Shown: positions 1 to 9,044 of the stretch, piece by piece
Numbering within the stretch: position 1 is the stretch's first letter
Layout: every line of letters begins with the position of its first letter
Origin: Atopobacter sp. AH10
Lineage (GTDB): Bacteria; Bacillota; Bacilli; Lactobacillales; Aerococcaceae
Length of the DNA: 64,000 nucleotides
Assembly (NCBI RefSeq): GCF_003664595.1
Contig: NZ_QXPZ01000006.1
Span: forward strand, 1-64,000
Direction of reading: 5' to 3'
Notes under the pieces: generated by a model
The model's database searches: none
What the model was told of the DNA's origin: nothing
The model's input: only the letters and a program-made list of their open reading frames with translations
Made by a program: the position numbers and the translations under genes

Positions 1-1
1 G

Positions 2-63
2 AAATTTACATGGCGTCTTTTTTTTTCACAATTGAGTGGCTAAGTTCATTCTAAAATCCACCA
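2..63. repeat. Left long inverted repeat bounding the lanthipeptide remnant
   Basis: This segment is a near-perfect reverse complement of 4175-4233. Over about 60 bp the differences I can see are a T run of 9 versus 7 and three or so single substitutions. The repeat contains the stop codon (41-43) that closes the reading frame of the lanM fragment, so the truncation lies inside or at the edge of the repeat. Long inverted ends around a gene block are typical of IS elements in opposite orientation or of a transposon terminus. I do not recognise the element. Confidence 0.8.
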
Positions 64-1303
64 GAAATTTTCTCTTTTTTCAAATTATTCAATAAACAAA
101 GAAATAGTAGAGGAAGGATTAGATACAATTGTTAGATATATCCTCGATAAAGAAGTCGTTTCTGAGAGAGATGGAACAGTAAATTGGTTGAGTTTAACTG
201 TAGGAGACTTTGATGACTTGGAATTAGAGCCTATGAATTATTCTATTTATAATGGAATATCAGGATTAGCATTGAGTCTTATAGAATGTTACGATCTTTT
301 AAAAGATGAACATTTAAGAATTCAAGTAAAAGAAACGATTGTAAGAATATATAATACTCTCAAAATTTCTTATAATTCTTATGGAGAAAATTATTCCTTG
401 TTTTTAGGGAAGTTAGGAATGCTTTTAACCATGCGAAGCATAGAAAACTTTTTAAATATAACTCATACATTAAAATTTACAAAAGAGGTCAAAGAAATAT
501 GTAATTTGCTATGTCAACATAATTGTACAGATTTATTAGATGGGATAGCTGGAGCAGTAGATTACATATTTTGTAATCCCGAATTAATTAAAGAAACGAA
601 ACCGGAATTACTTCAAATGAAGGATATTCTATTGAATACCGTTCGACACAATGATGAAGGAAGCACATTCTGGGATAAATCGGATAGACCAAATGTTAGT
701 TTAGCTCATGGAAATCTAGGCATTGAAATAGCTCTTTTAGAATTATATGCCATATTTAGAGACTCTAGAATAAAGAAAGTATTTTCGAAAGCTATCGCTT
801 TTGATATCTCGAGAAAGTTAAATCAAGGATGGCTGGATATTAGAAATAATTCACATAGTGCTAATTGGTGTCACGGCTCAACGGGTGTTTTGATTTCTAG
901 ATTGAAATTTTTACGTATACATCAACAAAGTAATTGTCTATCTGAAAGTGAATGTAATACTTTCATTGAAGATATCAAACATGCAGTTTATGATATAAAA
1001 AATATTGGTATCGATATGACTAATTTTACGTTGTGCCATGGAACAAGCGGAAATCTATTGGCACTTTCTTACTATATCAGAGAAGATGTTTCAATTGATT
1101 TGAATAATGATATAAATCAAGCGTTTTTGTTAAATAAGTTTTGTAAGTTAAATAGTTTTGGCTTGGAGTTGGGATGGATGTGTGGACATGGAACTAATTA
1201 TGAATCGTTAGGGCTGTTTACAGGTATAGCTGGAATTATTATGGCTAATAGTAAGTATATAAAATCAGCTACGATATCAAATAGTAATTTGATTGGTATA
1301 TAA
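44..1303 (+). pseudogene. lanM: LanM C-terminal (LanC-like cyclase) fragment, 5' truncated
   Basis: The open frame continues upstream of the TTG at 188 to a stop at 41-43, and the upstream residues (DGTVNW before LSLTVGDFDD) match the linker into a LanC domain, so 188 is not a true start. Cyclase hallmarks are present: NGISGLALSL, SLAHGNLGIE, the zinc-ligand motifs WCHGSTGV and LCHGTSGN, and GWMCGHGT followed by a glycine-rich helix. In class II LanM enzymes this domain follows a ~600-residue dehydratase domain, which is absent here. The fragment could at most form thioether rings, not dehydrate Ser/Thr. It is followed 23 bp later by the transporter gene. Truncation at an inverted repeat marks it as a remnant. 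A stand-alone LanC is the less likely alternative because there is no RBS or start at the front. Confidence 0.85.
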
Positions 1304-1326
1304 CATAATAAAGGAAAAGGGTAGCA

Positions 1327-3399
1327 ATGAAAATTATTTTACAAAATAATGAAGAAGATTGCTTGTTGGCATGTTATGCAATGCTATTGAACGATCTGGG
1401 ATACAAAGTCCCTTTGTATGAAATCTATGATAAAGATTCGTTACCTGCTGATGGATTAAATTTAGAATATTTATTATCGTTAAATAATAGGTTTCATACA
1501 ACTATTAAAGCATACCGTGCTTCCTTTGAAGGGGTGTATAGATTTTATCAAGAAAATAAAAGAAGACTAATTCTACATTGGAATTATGATCACTTTGTTG
1601 TGCTTGAAAAAATTAACCTTAATCAAGTTACAATAGTTGATCCTGCTATTGGGCGTCTGAGATATAGCAATGAAGAGTTTTTAAAACATTATTCGGGAAC
1701 GATGGTTGATGTAAATAAAGCTAAAGATTTTCAAATAATCAAATATAAATCAATTTTTTGGAAGTATTTCAAAAAAACTTTAAGATTGAAGTCGATTAGC
1801 TTATTTCTTATGTCATTACTCTTAATCCAAGTCAGTATATTATTGTTTTCGGTAGTTCTACGACAGATTTTAACGAAGAGTCACGAAGTTGTCTCAAACA
1901 TACTAGTATTAAGTACAGTCGTCATTTTTCAACTATTAGGTTACTATATAAAAAATGGGGCGCTAGATAAGTATAATTGTGATTTCGATAAATATTATAG
2001 CAACATGATGTTTCAAAATTTATTGGAGAAGCCGTTGCTTTATTTTAGAAATCAGCTAAGCGGAGGGGTGTCCGAAAAAGTTAATATCAAGTCAACGCTT
2101 AGGGATAATGTAACTTTGAAAATTATCCCATCGTGTATAAGTTTGATTTCTGTGGTTATTATTTTCCTATATTTAATGATGATTTCAGTACGGCTGACTT
2201 TTGTTTTGATTACAATGATAGTTGTCTATGGTATAGTATCTGTCATGGTTTATCAGAGACAAAATGAGTATAATCAAACATATTTACAATATTTAATTGA
2301 TTTTAATTCGGAACTGCAGATAGATTTAGACGATATTGATTATATTAAAATTATGAGGAAGGAGAAAAAGACCCTTGAGTCTTGGAAGCATCATAATAAA
2401 CAACTTACCTCCAAGTATGCTCAAATTCTTAAATTAGAAAATTTTTCTCTGTCTATTGGAATTATTTTTAAGTATATTAGTTTGTCTATGATAATCATTA
2501 TCGCAACATACTATAAGGACTATATACAAATTTCTCTTGCTGATTTGTTGGTGTATCAAACAAGTATCTCTTTATTGATATCATCAATTGAACAAGTTAA
2601 AAGTGCAGTTTTTGAAATTAATCGATTAGATGTCTATGCAGATAGACAAGGAGATTTATTAAAAAAGACTGATCCTATTGTTACCCCAAGTAAGAAAAGT
2701 GATGAGTATTTAATAAGAGCAAAGCACTTAAATTTTTCATATGGTACACGATTAATATATAATAATCTGAATTTGACAATAAATAAAGGGGAAAAATTGG
2801 CTATTCTAGGTAAGTCAGGTAGTGGTAAGTCTACACTTCTTTTACTACTTGCCGGTGTGTTGAGATACGAAGGAGAATTAAATTATGGAGTAGAAAAAAT
2901 TGAAGATTCTTTGAGTGTGGTTCTTCAGAATATGACTCTTAGAAAAGGTAGTGTTTTAGAAAATTTGGAGTGGAAGTCTGAAGATGCAGAATTGCTCACG
3001 CAAGTATTGGACGATACAACTGCTTCTGAAGTTATTGAACAGCTACCAAATAAAATTTATTCAAAATTACTGAAACAAGGAAAAAATCTCTCAGGAGGAC
3101 AAATTCAAAAGATACTTATAGCTAAATCCCTTTTGAAAAAAGATGCAATTATTTTATGGGATGAAGCATTTAGTAATTTAGATGAACAAAGTAAAAATAA
3201 GATTTACCAAAATGTCCTACAAAATGATAAGTATTATGATAAGACAATGTTAATAGTGAGTCATCATCTTGATATCGTTAATTATGTCAACGGAGTAATT
3301 TTTATAGATAGTGAAACTGGAGAAGTTATAAAAGATAAGCATGAACACCTTATGAAAACAAATATTAATTATCGAAATTTCATCAAATCAAAGGTATAA
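1327..3399 (+). CDS. lanT: LanT: C39-peptidase bacteriocin ABC exporter
   Basis: 690 residues, full length for a bacteriocin-processing exporter. An N-terminal C39 peptidase has Cys12 in the QNNEEDCLLAC motif, His89 (NYDHFVV) and Asp105 (VDPAIG), the expected catalytic triad for cleavage after a double-glycine leader. Six membrane helices follow (about residues 160-430), then an ATPase domain with Walker A GKSGSGKST (about 495), signature LSGGQ and Walker B IILWDEAFSNLD. Walker B has the usual catalytic Glu. It sits directly after the lanM fragment with RBS AAAGGGTAGC and would cleave and export the lanthipeptide, but no precursor gene is visible in the window. The gene itself looks intact and is strongly AT-rich, unlike the genes after 5 kb. 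Confidence 0.93.
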   Translation: MKIILQNNEEDCLLACYAMLLNDLGYKVPLYEIYDKDSLPADGLNLEYLLSLNNRFHTTIKAYRASFEGVYRFYQENKRRLILHWNYDHFVVLEKINLNQVTIVDPAIGRLRYSNEEFLKHYSGTMVDVNKAKDFQIIKYKSIFWKYFKKTLRLKSISLFLMSLLLIQVSILLFSVVLRQILTKSHEVVSNILVLSTVVIFQLLGYYIKNGALDKYNCDFDKYYSNMMFQNLLEKPLLYFRNQLSGGVSEKVNIKSTLRDNVTLKIIPSCISLISVVIIFLYLMMISVRLTFVLITMIVVYGIVSVMVYQRQNEYNQTYLQYLIDFNSELQIDLDDIDYIKIMRKEKKTLESWKHHNKQLTSKYAQILKLENFSLSIGIIFKYISLSMIIIIATYYKDYIQISLADLLVYQTSISLLISSIEQVKSAVFEINRLDVYADRQGDLLKKTDPIVTPSKKSDEYLIRAKHLNFSYGTRLIYNNLNLTINKGEKLAILGKSGSGKSTLLLLLAGVLRYEGELNYGVEKIEDSLSVVLQNMTLRKGSVLENLEWKSEDAELLTQVLDDTTASEVIEQLPNKIYSKLLKQGKNLSGGQIQKILIAKSLLKKDAIILWDEAFSNLDEQSKNKIYQNVLQNDKYYDKTMLIVSHHLDIVNYVNGVIFIDSETGEVIKDKHEHLMKTNINYRNFIKSKV

Positions 3400-3463
3400 A
3401 CTTTTAATTTGATGAAATAAATGGAATTTTCTCTGGAGAGAGTGTAGTGGAGGAACTATATAC

Positions 3464-4186
3464 ATGGAAAACATAATTGAATTACATAACCTAACAAAGG
3501 TTTATAACGACGTAACAACAGTAAAATTAGAAAAAATTACAGTTAAAAGTGGTGAAATATATGGCTTTCTAGGGCCAAATGGAGCAGGAAAAACTACGAT
3601 AATGAAAATGATTTTATCATTGATTGAACCAACTACGGGAAAAATCCTAGTAAATGGGAGAGATGTAAAGAAAAATAAAGATTACCTTAGTCAAGTTGGT
3701 TCAATGATTGAAGAACCATCTTATTATCCCAATTTAACTGGTTACGAAAATCTATTAGTATTTCAAAAAATGATTGGTTTTAGTGAAGGTAATATTTGGC
3801 CAACTTTAGAATTAGTAGGACTAACTGAAGAAAAAAATAGAAAGAAATTGGTTAGGGATTATTCTTTGGGGATGAAACAAAGACTTGCATTAGCGTTTGC
3901 GTTAGTTAAAGAACCAAAAATTTTACTTTTAGATGAACCAACAAATGGTCTCGATCCATCCGGCATTCATGAAATTCGTGAATTAATTGTTAGATTGGCA
4001 AAAGTAAAAGGGCTAACAGTATTTATTTCCAGTCACATCCTAACAGAAATAGAACATATAGCTGATAGGGTAGGAATTATAAACAAAGGCCATCTTGTTT
4101 ATGAGGGAAAAATAGAGAGTATAAAATCTAGTAATTGGATAGAAATAGGTGGAAATTTCTATCAAAATAATATTGGCGGATTTTAG
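3464..4186 (+). pseudogene. LanF-type immunity ABC ATPase, 3' end fused to inverted repeat
   Basis: 240 residues of an ABC ATPase of the multidrug/bacitracin type used as LanF immunity subunits. Walker A is GPNGAGKT at 37-44, the signature is YSLGMKQRL and Walker B is ILLLDEPTNGLDP. The N-terminal ATPase core is complete. The last residues (IGGF and stop) are encoded by the right inverted repeat, so the native C-terminus is lost. The membrane partners LanE/LanG that should follow are missing. It might still fold as an ATPase, but without a permease it is unlikely to confer immunity. The position after lanT supports the lanthipeptide assignment. Confidence 0.8.
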
Positions 4187-4233
4187 AAAGAACTTAGCCG
4201 CTCAATTGTGAAAAAAAGACGCCATGTAAATTT
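4175..4233. repeat. Right long inverted repeat bounding the lanthipeptide remnant
   Basis: Reverse complement of 2-63. It supplies the stop codon of the LanF-type frame (4184-4186) and ends in GACGCCATGTAAATTT. About 30 bp further on, GAATTTACATGACGC partly repeats its outer end in the opposite orientation, at the start of a decayed IS30-like frame. Confidence 0.8.
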
Positions 4234-4253
4234 AATGTTAACATTGTAGCTGT

Positions 4254-4680
4254 ACGACAAACAATGAAAGGATGAATTTACATGACGCAAACCGATAGTA
4301 GCACATCTCTATCGAATAGGAAATATTTAACCTATTAGGATCTGTGTAAAATAGAAGCTTATCGTGAAGAAAAATTATCCTTTTCCCTAGTAGTTTAACA
4401 AATAATATTAGAACTTCTATCAGCTAAAGCTTCAACAGATGGCAAAATACTCCTAGACAAAGTAACAGCTAACAATGATAGAGATGCTTCGGTTGCTTAA
4501 AGCTGAAATGCAGTCTATCGAAACAATGCCTCAGCTTGTGAAATGGATTGATGAAGAGAAATTCAAATTATCGCAGTAATTTATGCGAAGCGTGATCAAA
4601 TAGCAGCGCTTAAAGGCCTTTAAATGCTGACCAAAGAATTACAAGCGTTGATCAGTAACTCAGATGAGTAGTAATAAGTC
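4254..4680 (+). pseudogene. Decayed transposase debris (IS30-like N-terminus)
   Basis: A frame starting at the ATG at 4281 reads MTQTDSSTSLSNRKYLTY, stop, DLCKIEAYREEKLSFS and then further stops. The pattern 'LTY-D-CKIEA--EE-LS' resembles the N-terminal helix-turn-helix of IS30-family transposases. Downstream short frames are broken by several stops and I cannot assign them. It directly abuts the right inverted repeat, so it may be the relic of the element that made the repeats. The family call is tentative. Confidence 0.45.
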
Positions 4681-4735
4681 ATCCTTCCTGAACTCCCAAG
4701 CTATGTAGAGATTGTTACTCTCAAAGTGAAATCGC

Positions 4736-4775
4736 TCCCCCTAAAGTTAGACCAATTAATCTAACTTTAGGGGGA
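4736..4775. repeat. Perfect 16-bp palindromic stem with 8-nt loop
   Basis: TCCCCCTAAAGTTAGA at 4736-4751 is exactly complementary to 4760-4775 around the loop CCAATTAA. There is only a short T tract afterwards, so it is a poor terminator. Its form fits two abutting insertion-sequence ends or a transcription-blocking hairpin at the edge of the IS debris. Apart from this hairpin and the terminator-like repeat at 4855, the stretch 4234-5014 holds no intact gene. Confidence 0.7.
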
Positions 4776-4854
4776 TTTGTAAAGTAGTTTATAGTTTTTC
4801 AATGCAGTCTTGAGATAAATCCTAAGACAGAGCAAATTGTATCAGTAGAAAAAC

Positions 4855-4914
4855 AAGAGAGACATCGAACGGCACATCAAAATGGGGAGTGCATGGTTCT
4901 GTGTCTCTCTTTTT
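4855..4914 (+). terminator. Terminator-like hairpin repeat, copy 1
   Basis: AGAGAGACA (4856-4864) pairs with TGTCTCTCT (4902-4910) followed by a T run. Inside the loop GAAC/GTTC and GCAC/GTGC add further pairing. A close relative lies at 9889-9950. It stands before the ABC/two-component operon, so it would insulate that operon from upstream transcription. Confidence 0.75.
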
Positions 4915-5014
4915 CTCCGGCCGACTATGTTTGCAGAAATTACTCATGCCAATTATTCGTTCCTCCTTTATGATAAATCTAGAATAAGAAAACAAAATTA
5001 AAGGAGGAAGCATC

Positions 5015-5677
5015 ATGAATGTCATCACTGTTAAGGATCTATCTAAGAATTTCAATAACAAGGCTCTCTTCAACAACTTTTCACTTTCAATTGAACAAAA
5101 TACCGTCCATGCTATTGTAGGACCAAATGGGTCTGGGAAGACCTCACTGCTACGTATTTTGACAGGTCTCTATCAGCCAGACCAAGGAGAAGTTCAAGTG
5201 AAAACTGACCACGCCATGCTATTAGAAAATGACTACCTCTATGAGGATAAGAGTGGACTGGAAAACCTAAAGTTGTTTGGTCTTTATTTTGGTTACCAAC
5301 CCCATGGTTACGAAGATTGTGCAGAACTTTTAGAGATTAAAAATGATTTAGACCGTAAGGTCTCGACTTACTCTAAGGGTATGAAGCGGAAACTCTCCTT
5401 ATTAATCATTGTGATGATGCAAAGAGGAATCATTTTTCTCGATGAAGTAACGTCTGGCGTGGATCCGATTTCTAGACGACAAATTCGCCAATTAATTGCC
5501 TTACTCAAAAGAAATGGGAAAACAATTGTCATCACATCTCATGACCTGGATGAAATTGAAAAGGTCGCCGATGTCGTCACAATGATAAAGCAAGGACAGA
5601 TTCTTTTTACCAAGCGGATGGAAGAGATTAACGGTGAGAGCCTAGAAGATTTATTTATTGAGGAGGGATTAAAATGA
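5015..5677 (+). CDS. ABC exporter ATP-binding subunit
   Basis: 220 residues, short for the family but complete: Walker A GPNGSGKT at 36-43, signature YSKGMKRKLSL, Walker B GIIFLDEVTSGVDP and switch His in TSHDLDEIE. It would energise the two membrane proteins that follow (ABC-2 type exporter). The start has a strong RBS, AAAGGAGGAAGC. Its last codons overlap the next gene by ATGA, which indicates translational coupling. With a histidine kinase and response regulator in the same operon, the set resembles self-regulated peptide or antibiotic detoxification exporters. The substrate is unknown. Confidence 0.9.
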   Translation: MNVITVKDLSKNFNNKALFNNFSLSIEQNTVHAIVGPNGSGKTSLLRILTGLYQPDQGEVQVKTDHAMLLENDYLYEDKSGLENLKLFGLYFGYQPHGYEDCAELLEIKNDLDRKVSTYSKGMKRKLSLLIIVMMQRGIIFLDEVTSGVDPISRRQIRQLIALLKRNGKTIVITSHDLDEIEKVADVVTMIKQGQILFTKRMEEINGESLEDLFIEEGLK

Positions 5678-6393
5678 GCCGTAAAGAAGGACTCTATAAA
5701 GCAAGTCAATATTATATACTCCATAGTCGGGATTATCGTGGAAATACGATATTAGCACTCATTTTCTGTATTTTGTTCAATGGAGTTATCTATGCCTTTG
5801 ATGTATTTCCAGGAGATCAACGAAATGACATCCTAGTTTTATTGCAATGGATGCTGATGTTGGGAATTAGCCTGCTCTTTGGGAATTCGATGATTGTCGA
5901 CTTAACGGTGAAGGATAAGTTGAGTCTGCGCTTGGAGTTTATCCTAGCATCAGGCCTACAAGTCAAAGATTTGGTTTTAGCCTACAGTTGGCAGATGTGT
6001 TATTTTTCAATGATTATCCCTTTTTTGCTTTTAATGACTATAGGTTTCTTATCTATATATGAGTTCAGCTTTCTTTATACATTTGGACTTTTCTTATCAA
6101 CATTTGCCTTGGTTTATGTGGTGATATTATACTTTAATCTATTGGCTCTGGAACAAAAAAACTTAAAATTTTTCAAGTACCTACTGTTTGCGTCGTTGAA
6201 TCTTTTGATCTTTTTACTCGGATCATATTCCAAAGCGTTTTTAATCTTCTTGAATGCCCATCGGATCGCCTTACCGATAATGATTCTTGCTGTTAACGGA
6301 TGTCTAGTCTTGGTTTTTGCAGTGTTAGCTTATCTTAAGTTCAGCAAATTGACCAATGAATCCGTCATTAGACAGGAGGGGACTTGGTCATGA
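5674..6393 (+). CDS. ABC exporter membrane subunit 1
   Basis: 239 residues with about six hydrophobic segments (near residues 25-45, 55-75, 100-125, 130-155, 165-185 and 205-230). No enzymatic motif is seen. The gene overlaps the ATPase gene by four bases and the next permease gene by four, so it is almost certainly a partner subunit of the same ABC-2 exporter. Its central stretch (NSMIVDLTVKDKLSLRLEFILASG) is paralleled in the next gene (TELSKSLIIRDKQSKRTEFMLANG), so the two permeases are distant paralogues and probably form a heterodimer. Confidence 0.82.
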   Translation: MSRKEGLYKASQYYILHSRDYRGNTILALIFCILFNGVIYAFDVFPGDQRNDILVLLQWMLMLGISLLFGNSMIVDLTVKDKLSLRLEFILASGLQVKDLVLAYSWQMCYFSMIIPFLLLMTIGFLSIYEFSFLYTFGLFLSTFALVYVVILYFNLLALEQKNLKFFKYLLFASLNLLIFLLGSYSKAFLIFLNAHRIALPIMILAVNGCLVLVFAVLAYLKFSKLTNESVIRQEGTWS

Positions 6394-7037
6394 AGCTCAT
6401 CCAGAGCCAAATCAATTCCTTGCTGGATCGGAATGCTTTTGTCTTAGCCGGTTTCGCCTTCTTAGGTGTATGGCTGTCAAGCAGTATTCAGGCTCCACCT
6501 CATGATCCGATGGCAATGTTAATGAAGATCGAAGGTCTTATTCTTTTATTCATGGTCATCGTGACAGAACTATCTAAGTCATTAATTATACGAGACAAGC
6601 AAAGTAAACGAACGGAATTTATGCTAGCCAATGGCGTGGACCAACAGACGTTAGTTAAACAATATGTCTCAACTCTATTTCTGACCAGCTTCTTATTACT
6701 TATTCCTGCTTTAGGCGTTTATGTTTTTAGTGCGTTAATTCAAAATAATCTAACAATGATATTGTGGTTTGGAGCTTCATTTCTGATACTAGCGCCATTG
6801 GCTTGTCTTTGGGTCACTTATTATATTCTGTACACCGAAGACCTTAATCGATTGAATGGGATTCAGATGAAGGCAATTGCCTTTATCCTATTTTTGATGA
6901 TCGTATCATTTATTATCTATCACTCTATTCCTATGATAGAATTATATTTAGGAATTAAGGTGATTATGATGGGCATAGCCACTCTAATACTAAATCATCT
7001 GACAACAACTGAACGAATTGTAAGGAGCTACTATTAA
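6390..7037 (+). CDS. ABC exporter membrane subunit 2
   Basis: 215 residues from the ATG at 6390. An upstream in-frame TTG at 6384 exists, but AGGAGGGG sits at the right distance for the ATG, which also overlaps the preceding stop as ATGA. About six membrane segments. The cytosolic loop 'I-RDKQSKRTEFMLANGVD' repeats the pattern found in subunit 1. It is inferred to pair with subunit 1 and the ATPase to export an unknown compound. Five bases separate it from the sensor kinase gene. Confidence 0.82.
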   Translation: MKLIQSQINSLLDRNAFVLAGFAFLGVWLSSSIQAPPHDPMAMLMKIEGLILLFMVIVTELSKSLIIRDKQSKRTEFMLANGVDQQTLVKQYVSTLFLTSFLLLIPALGVYVFSALIQNNLTMILWFGASFLILAPLACLWVTYYILYTEDLNRLNGIQMKAIAFILFLMIVSFIIYHSIPMIELYLGIKVIMMGIATLILNHLTTTERIVRSYY

Positions 7038-7041
7038 GCCT

Positions 7042-8196
7042 ATGTATAAAAAATTATCTGCCATTAGCTTAATTCATACCTCGATCATCATTTATTGGGC
7101 CTTTCTCTATCGGCAAGCTCTCTTGTTCTCTGAAGGTGTGGGATTGAATCTATTATCCATGCTTATATTTGGCACGCTTTATATTTATTTCTACGGCTGC
7201 TTATCGGGTCGACAGGCTTTTAGTCATAAGGATCTGTTCTGTTTAATAGGATCTTTCTTACCTTTGGCTGTCCTGCTTAGACAAGATGTACCTTATCCGA
7301 CCATTTGGCTTGTTACGAGTCTGGGGGTAACTGTAAGTCAATATCTAAGAAGAGAAAGACTTCGAACCTTCAGCCTCTTGCCTCTATCTAAAAAGGCCAC
7401 CCAGATCTTTACCTCCCTCTTTGTTTTGTTTTTGATGCTGATTATTTATTTATTGAATTTAGAAGTGGCTTTGGTTCAACTTTTTATCCATTTAATTTTT
7501 TGGGTGTGTGAGCAGTGGCTCATCTTCTATCTCAAGGAGAAGGAAAATACCTATGAAAAGCTCTATCAAATTTACTACTTGTCAGACTATTTGGCTCAAG
7601 ATCGCAATGAATTTGCACGCCTCATCCATGATGAAGTGATTCAAGATATTTATGCGGCGAAGAATTTGTTGGCGATAAAGTCACCAGATATTACCTATAC
7701 CAAAGAGGTGTTAACCCAATTAGAAGCAAAAGCGCGTGATATCATGAATTTCTACCAAAACCATCTCTTCGAAAACATGAAGTTAGAAGATAACTTGCTG
7801 ACGATCTTTCAATCAATTCGAGTTCTTTACCCTCAGAAAAAATTAGATATTCAATATCAAATTGAAGACACGCTCTCACAATCAATGGATCAAGCAACCG
7901 TTCGATTAGTGTGTATTTTGACTAAAGAATTAATTAATAATATCTATAAGCATTCTCAAGGAACTTATTTGTCCTACCAAATTCAACAAGTGGGACAGGA
8001 TATATTGATTGAATTGGAAAGTGATGGAGCAGATGATCAAGATATTGAAGAAATTCAAGCATCGAAGCGTGGTGTCCTGTTGATGAAAATGCTTGTGAAC
8101 ACACAAAGTGGCGAGCTTAACTACCAATTGAATGCCGATGTTTTAACCACAAAGATTCTACTGAAAGGAGGTCCTCATGAAGCTATTAATTCTTGA
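7042..8196 (+). CDS. NarL-type sensor histidine kinase
   Basis: 384 residues. The N-terminal half has about six membrane helices with little extracellular sequence, as in intramembrane-sensing kinases linked to exporters. The dimerisation/phosphoacceptor region carries the HisKA_3-type motif ARLIHDEVIQDIYAAKNLL (His about residue 195). The C-terminal ATPase domain has N-box KELINNIYKHS and a weak G-box. It is predicted to phosphorylate the response regulator encoded next, whose gene overlaps by 20 bp. Location behind the exporter genes suggests it senses the exporter's substrate or flux. It is likely autoregulated with the operon. Confidence 0.9.
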   Translation: MYKKLSAISLIHTSIIIYWAFLYRQALLFSEGVGLNLLSMLIFGTLYIYFYGCLSGRQAFSHKDLFCLIGSFLPLAVLLRQDVPYPTIWLVTSLGVTVSQYLRRERLRTFSLLPLSKKATQIFTSLFVLFLMLIIYLLNLEVALVQLFIHLIFWVCEQWLIFYLKEKENTYEKLYQIYYLSDYLAQDRNEFARLIHDEVIQDIYAAKNLLAIKSPDITYTKEVLTQLEAKARDIMNFYQNHLFENMKLEDNLLTIFQSIRVLYPQKKLDIQYQIEDTLSQSMDQATVRLVCILTKELINNIYKHSQGTYLSYQIQQVGQDILIELESDGADDQDIEEIQASKRGVLLMKMLVNTQSGELNYQLNADVLTTKILLKGGPHEAINS

Positions 8197-8773
8197 TGAT
8201 CACCAATTATTTGGTCAGAGCTTAAAGCGATTGTTAGAAGACCAGACAGAGATCGATCAATGCGATTATGTCAGTGACCCTGAACAGTTCTATAAATTCC
8301 TAGCTAGCAAAGAATACGATCTCCTCTTGATAGATATTAATCTTAAGGCCGATCTAACTGGTTTTGATGTGGTCCGTCAACTCAGGGAGAATCAGTGTGA
8401 ATTACCCGCTGTCATCTTAACAGCTTATGATTTAGCGAATTATCGAACCACCGCCTATGAACTAGGCGTTAAGGATTTTATCAATAAGTCCGTTGAAATT
8501 GATGAATTAGTCATGCGTCTTAAAGCAGCCAAAGATGGAATGAATGCACCTCAACCAGAGAAAATTCTTGATCCACTAACTCCTCGGGAGATTGAATTAT
8601 TACAAAAGCTCGTCCAGGGTCAAAGCAAGAAAGATCTAGCCAAGGAATTGTATATTAGCGAACGAACTTTATATAATCATTTAACTAATATTTATAGTAA
8701 GTTGGATGCCAGCAATTTAATTGAAGCCTATAATAAGGCGATGGAACTGGGCTACATTAATCCAGTGATGTAA
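8177..8773 (+). CDS. NarL/FixJ-family response regulator
   Basis: 198 residues. The receiver domain has acidic pair Asp7/Asp8, phosphoacceptor Asp53 (LLIDINLK), and conserved Thr82 (ILTAYD) and Lys104 (FINKS). The C-terminal LuxR-type helix-turn-helix begins LTPREIELLQKLVQG (about residue 130) and ends with SKLDASNLIEAYNKA. RBS AAAGGAGGTCCTC lies inside the kinase gene. It would control this operon or nearby peptide genes. No palindromic target could be fixed with confidence upstream of 5015. Confidence 0.92.
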   Translation: MKLLILDDHQLFGQSLKRLLEDQTEIDQCDYVSDPEQFYKFLASKEYDLLLIDINLKADLTGFDVVRQLRENQCELPAVILTAYDLANYRTTAYELGVKDFINKSVEIDELVMRLKAAKDGMNAPQPEKILDPLTPREIELLQKLVQGQSKKDLAKELYISERTLYNHLTNIYSKLDASNLIEAYNKAMELGYINPVM

Positions 8774-8795
8774 TTTCTCAAAGGAGGGATTAATT

Positions 8796-9012
8796 ATGAA
8801 AAATACAGGCAAATGTCCAAAATGTGGGGGATCTGATCTATGTACCCGGAACATCCAGAGCTTGGGGCGCCGGGAATAATATTATGACAGGCGCAACAAT
8901 CTTCTCGGCTGTGAATGTGAGTCGTTACGTTTGTGCAACATGCGGGTATATTGAAGAATGGGTGTATTTGGAAGATATTGCTAAGATTAAGAAGGCGTAC
9001 GAGCTTCCATAA
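8796..9012 (+). pseudogene. Zinc-ribbon protein, frameshifted at a G run
   Basis: The ATG at 8796 follows RBS AAAGGAGGGA and reads MKNTGKCPKCGGSDL before leaving the family pattern and stopping at 8880. From about 8824 another frame continues with DLIYVPGTSRAWGAGNNI and VSRYVCATCGYIEEWV to 9012. Joined, these give a small zinc-ribbon protein with two CxxC pairs (CPKC, CATC), a layout familiar in Firmicutes hypothetical proteins. The frames meet at GGGGG (8826-8830); losing one G restores a single frame. It is either a true frameshift, slippage-controlled expression, or a sequencing error. It is the sixth gene of the exporter operon. Confidence 0.75.
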
Positions 9013-9044
9013 ATAACATAAATAATAGGAAGGTTCTGAATAAG

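Noticed and set aside
188-190. TTG at 188 as the true start of a stand-alone LanC
   Set aside because: The frame and LanM-like sequence continue upstream to the inverted repeat, and there is no RBS at 188.
4822-5076. Minus-strand 84-codon frame and its look-alike at 9829-10029
   Set aside because: Their shared translated segment simply reflects the duplicated terminator hairpin.
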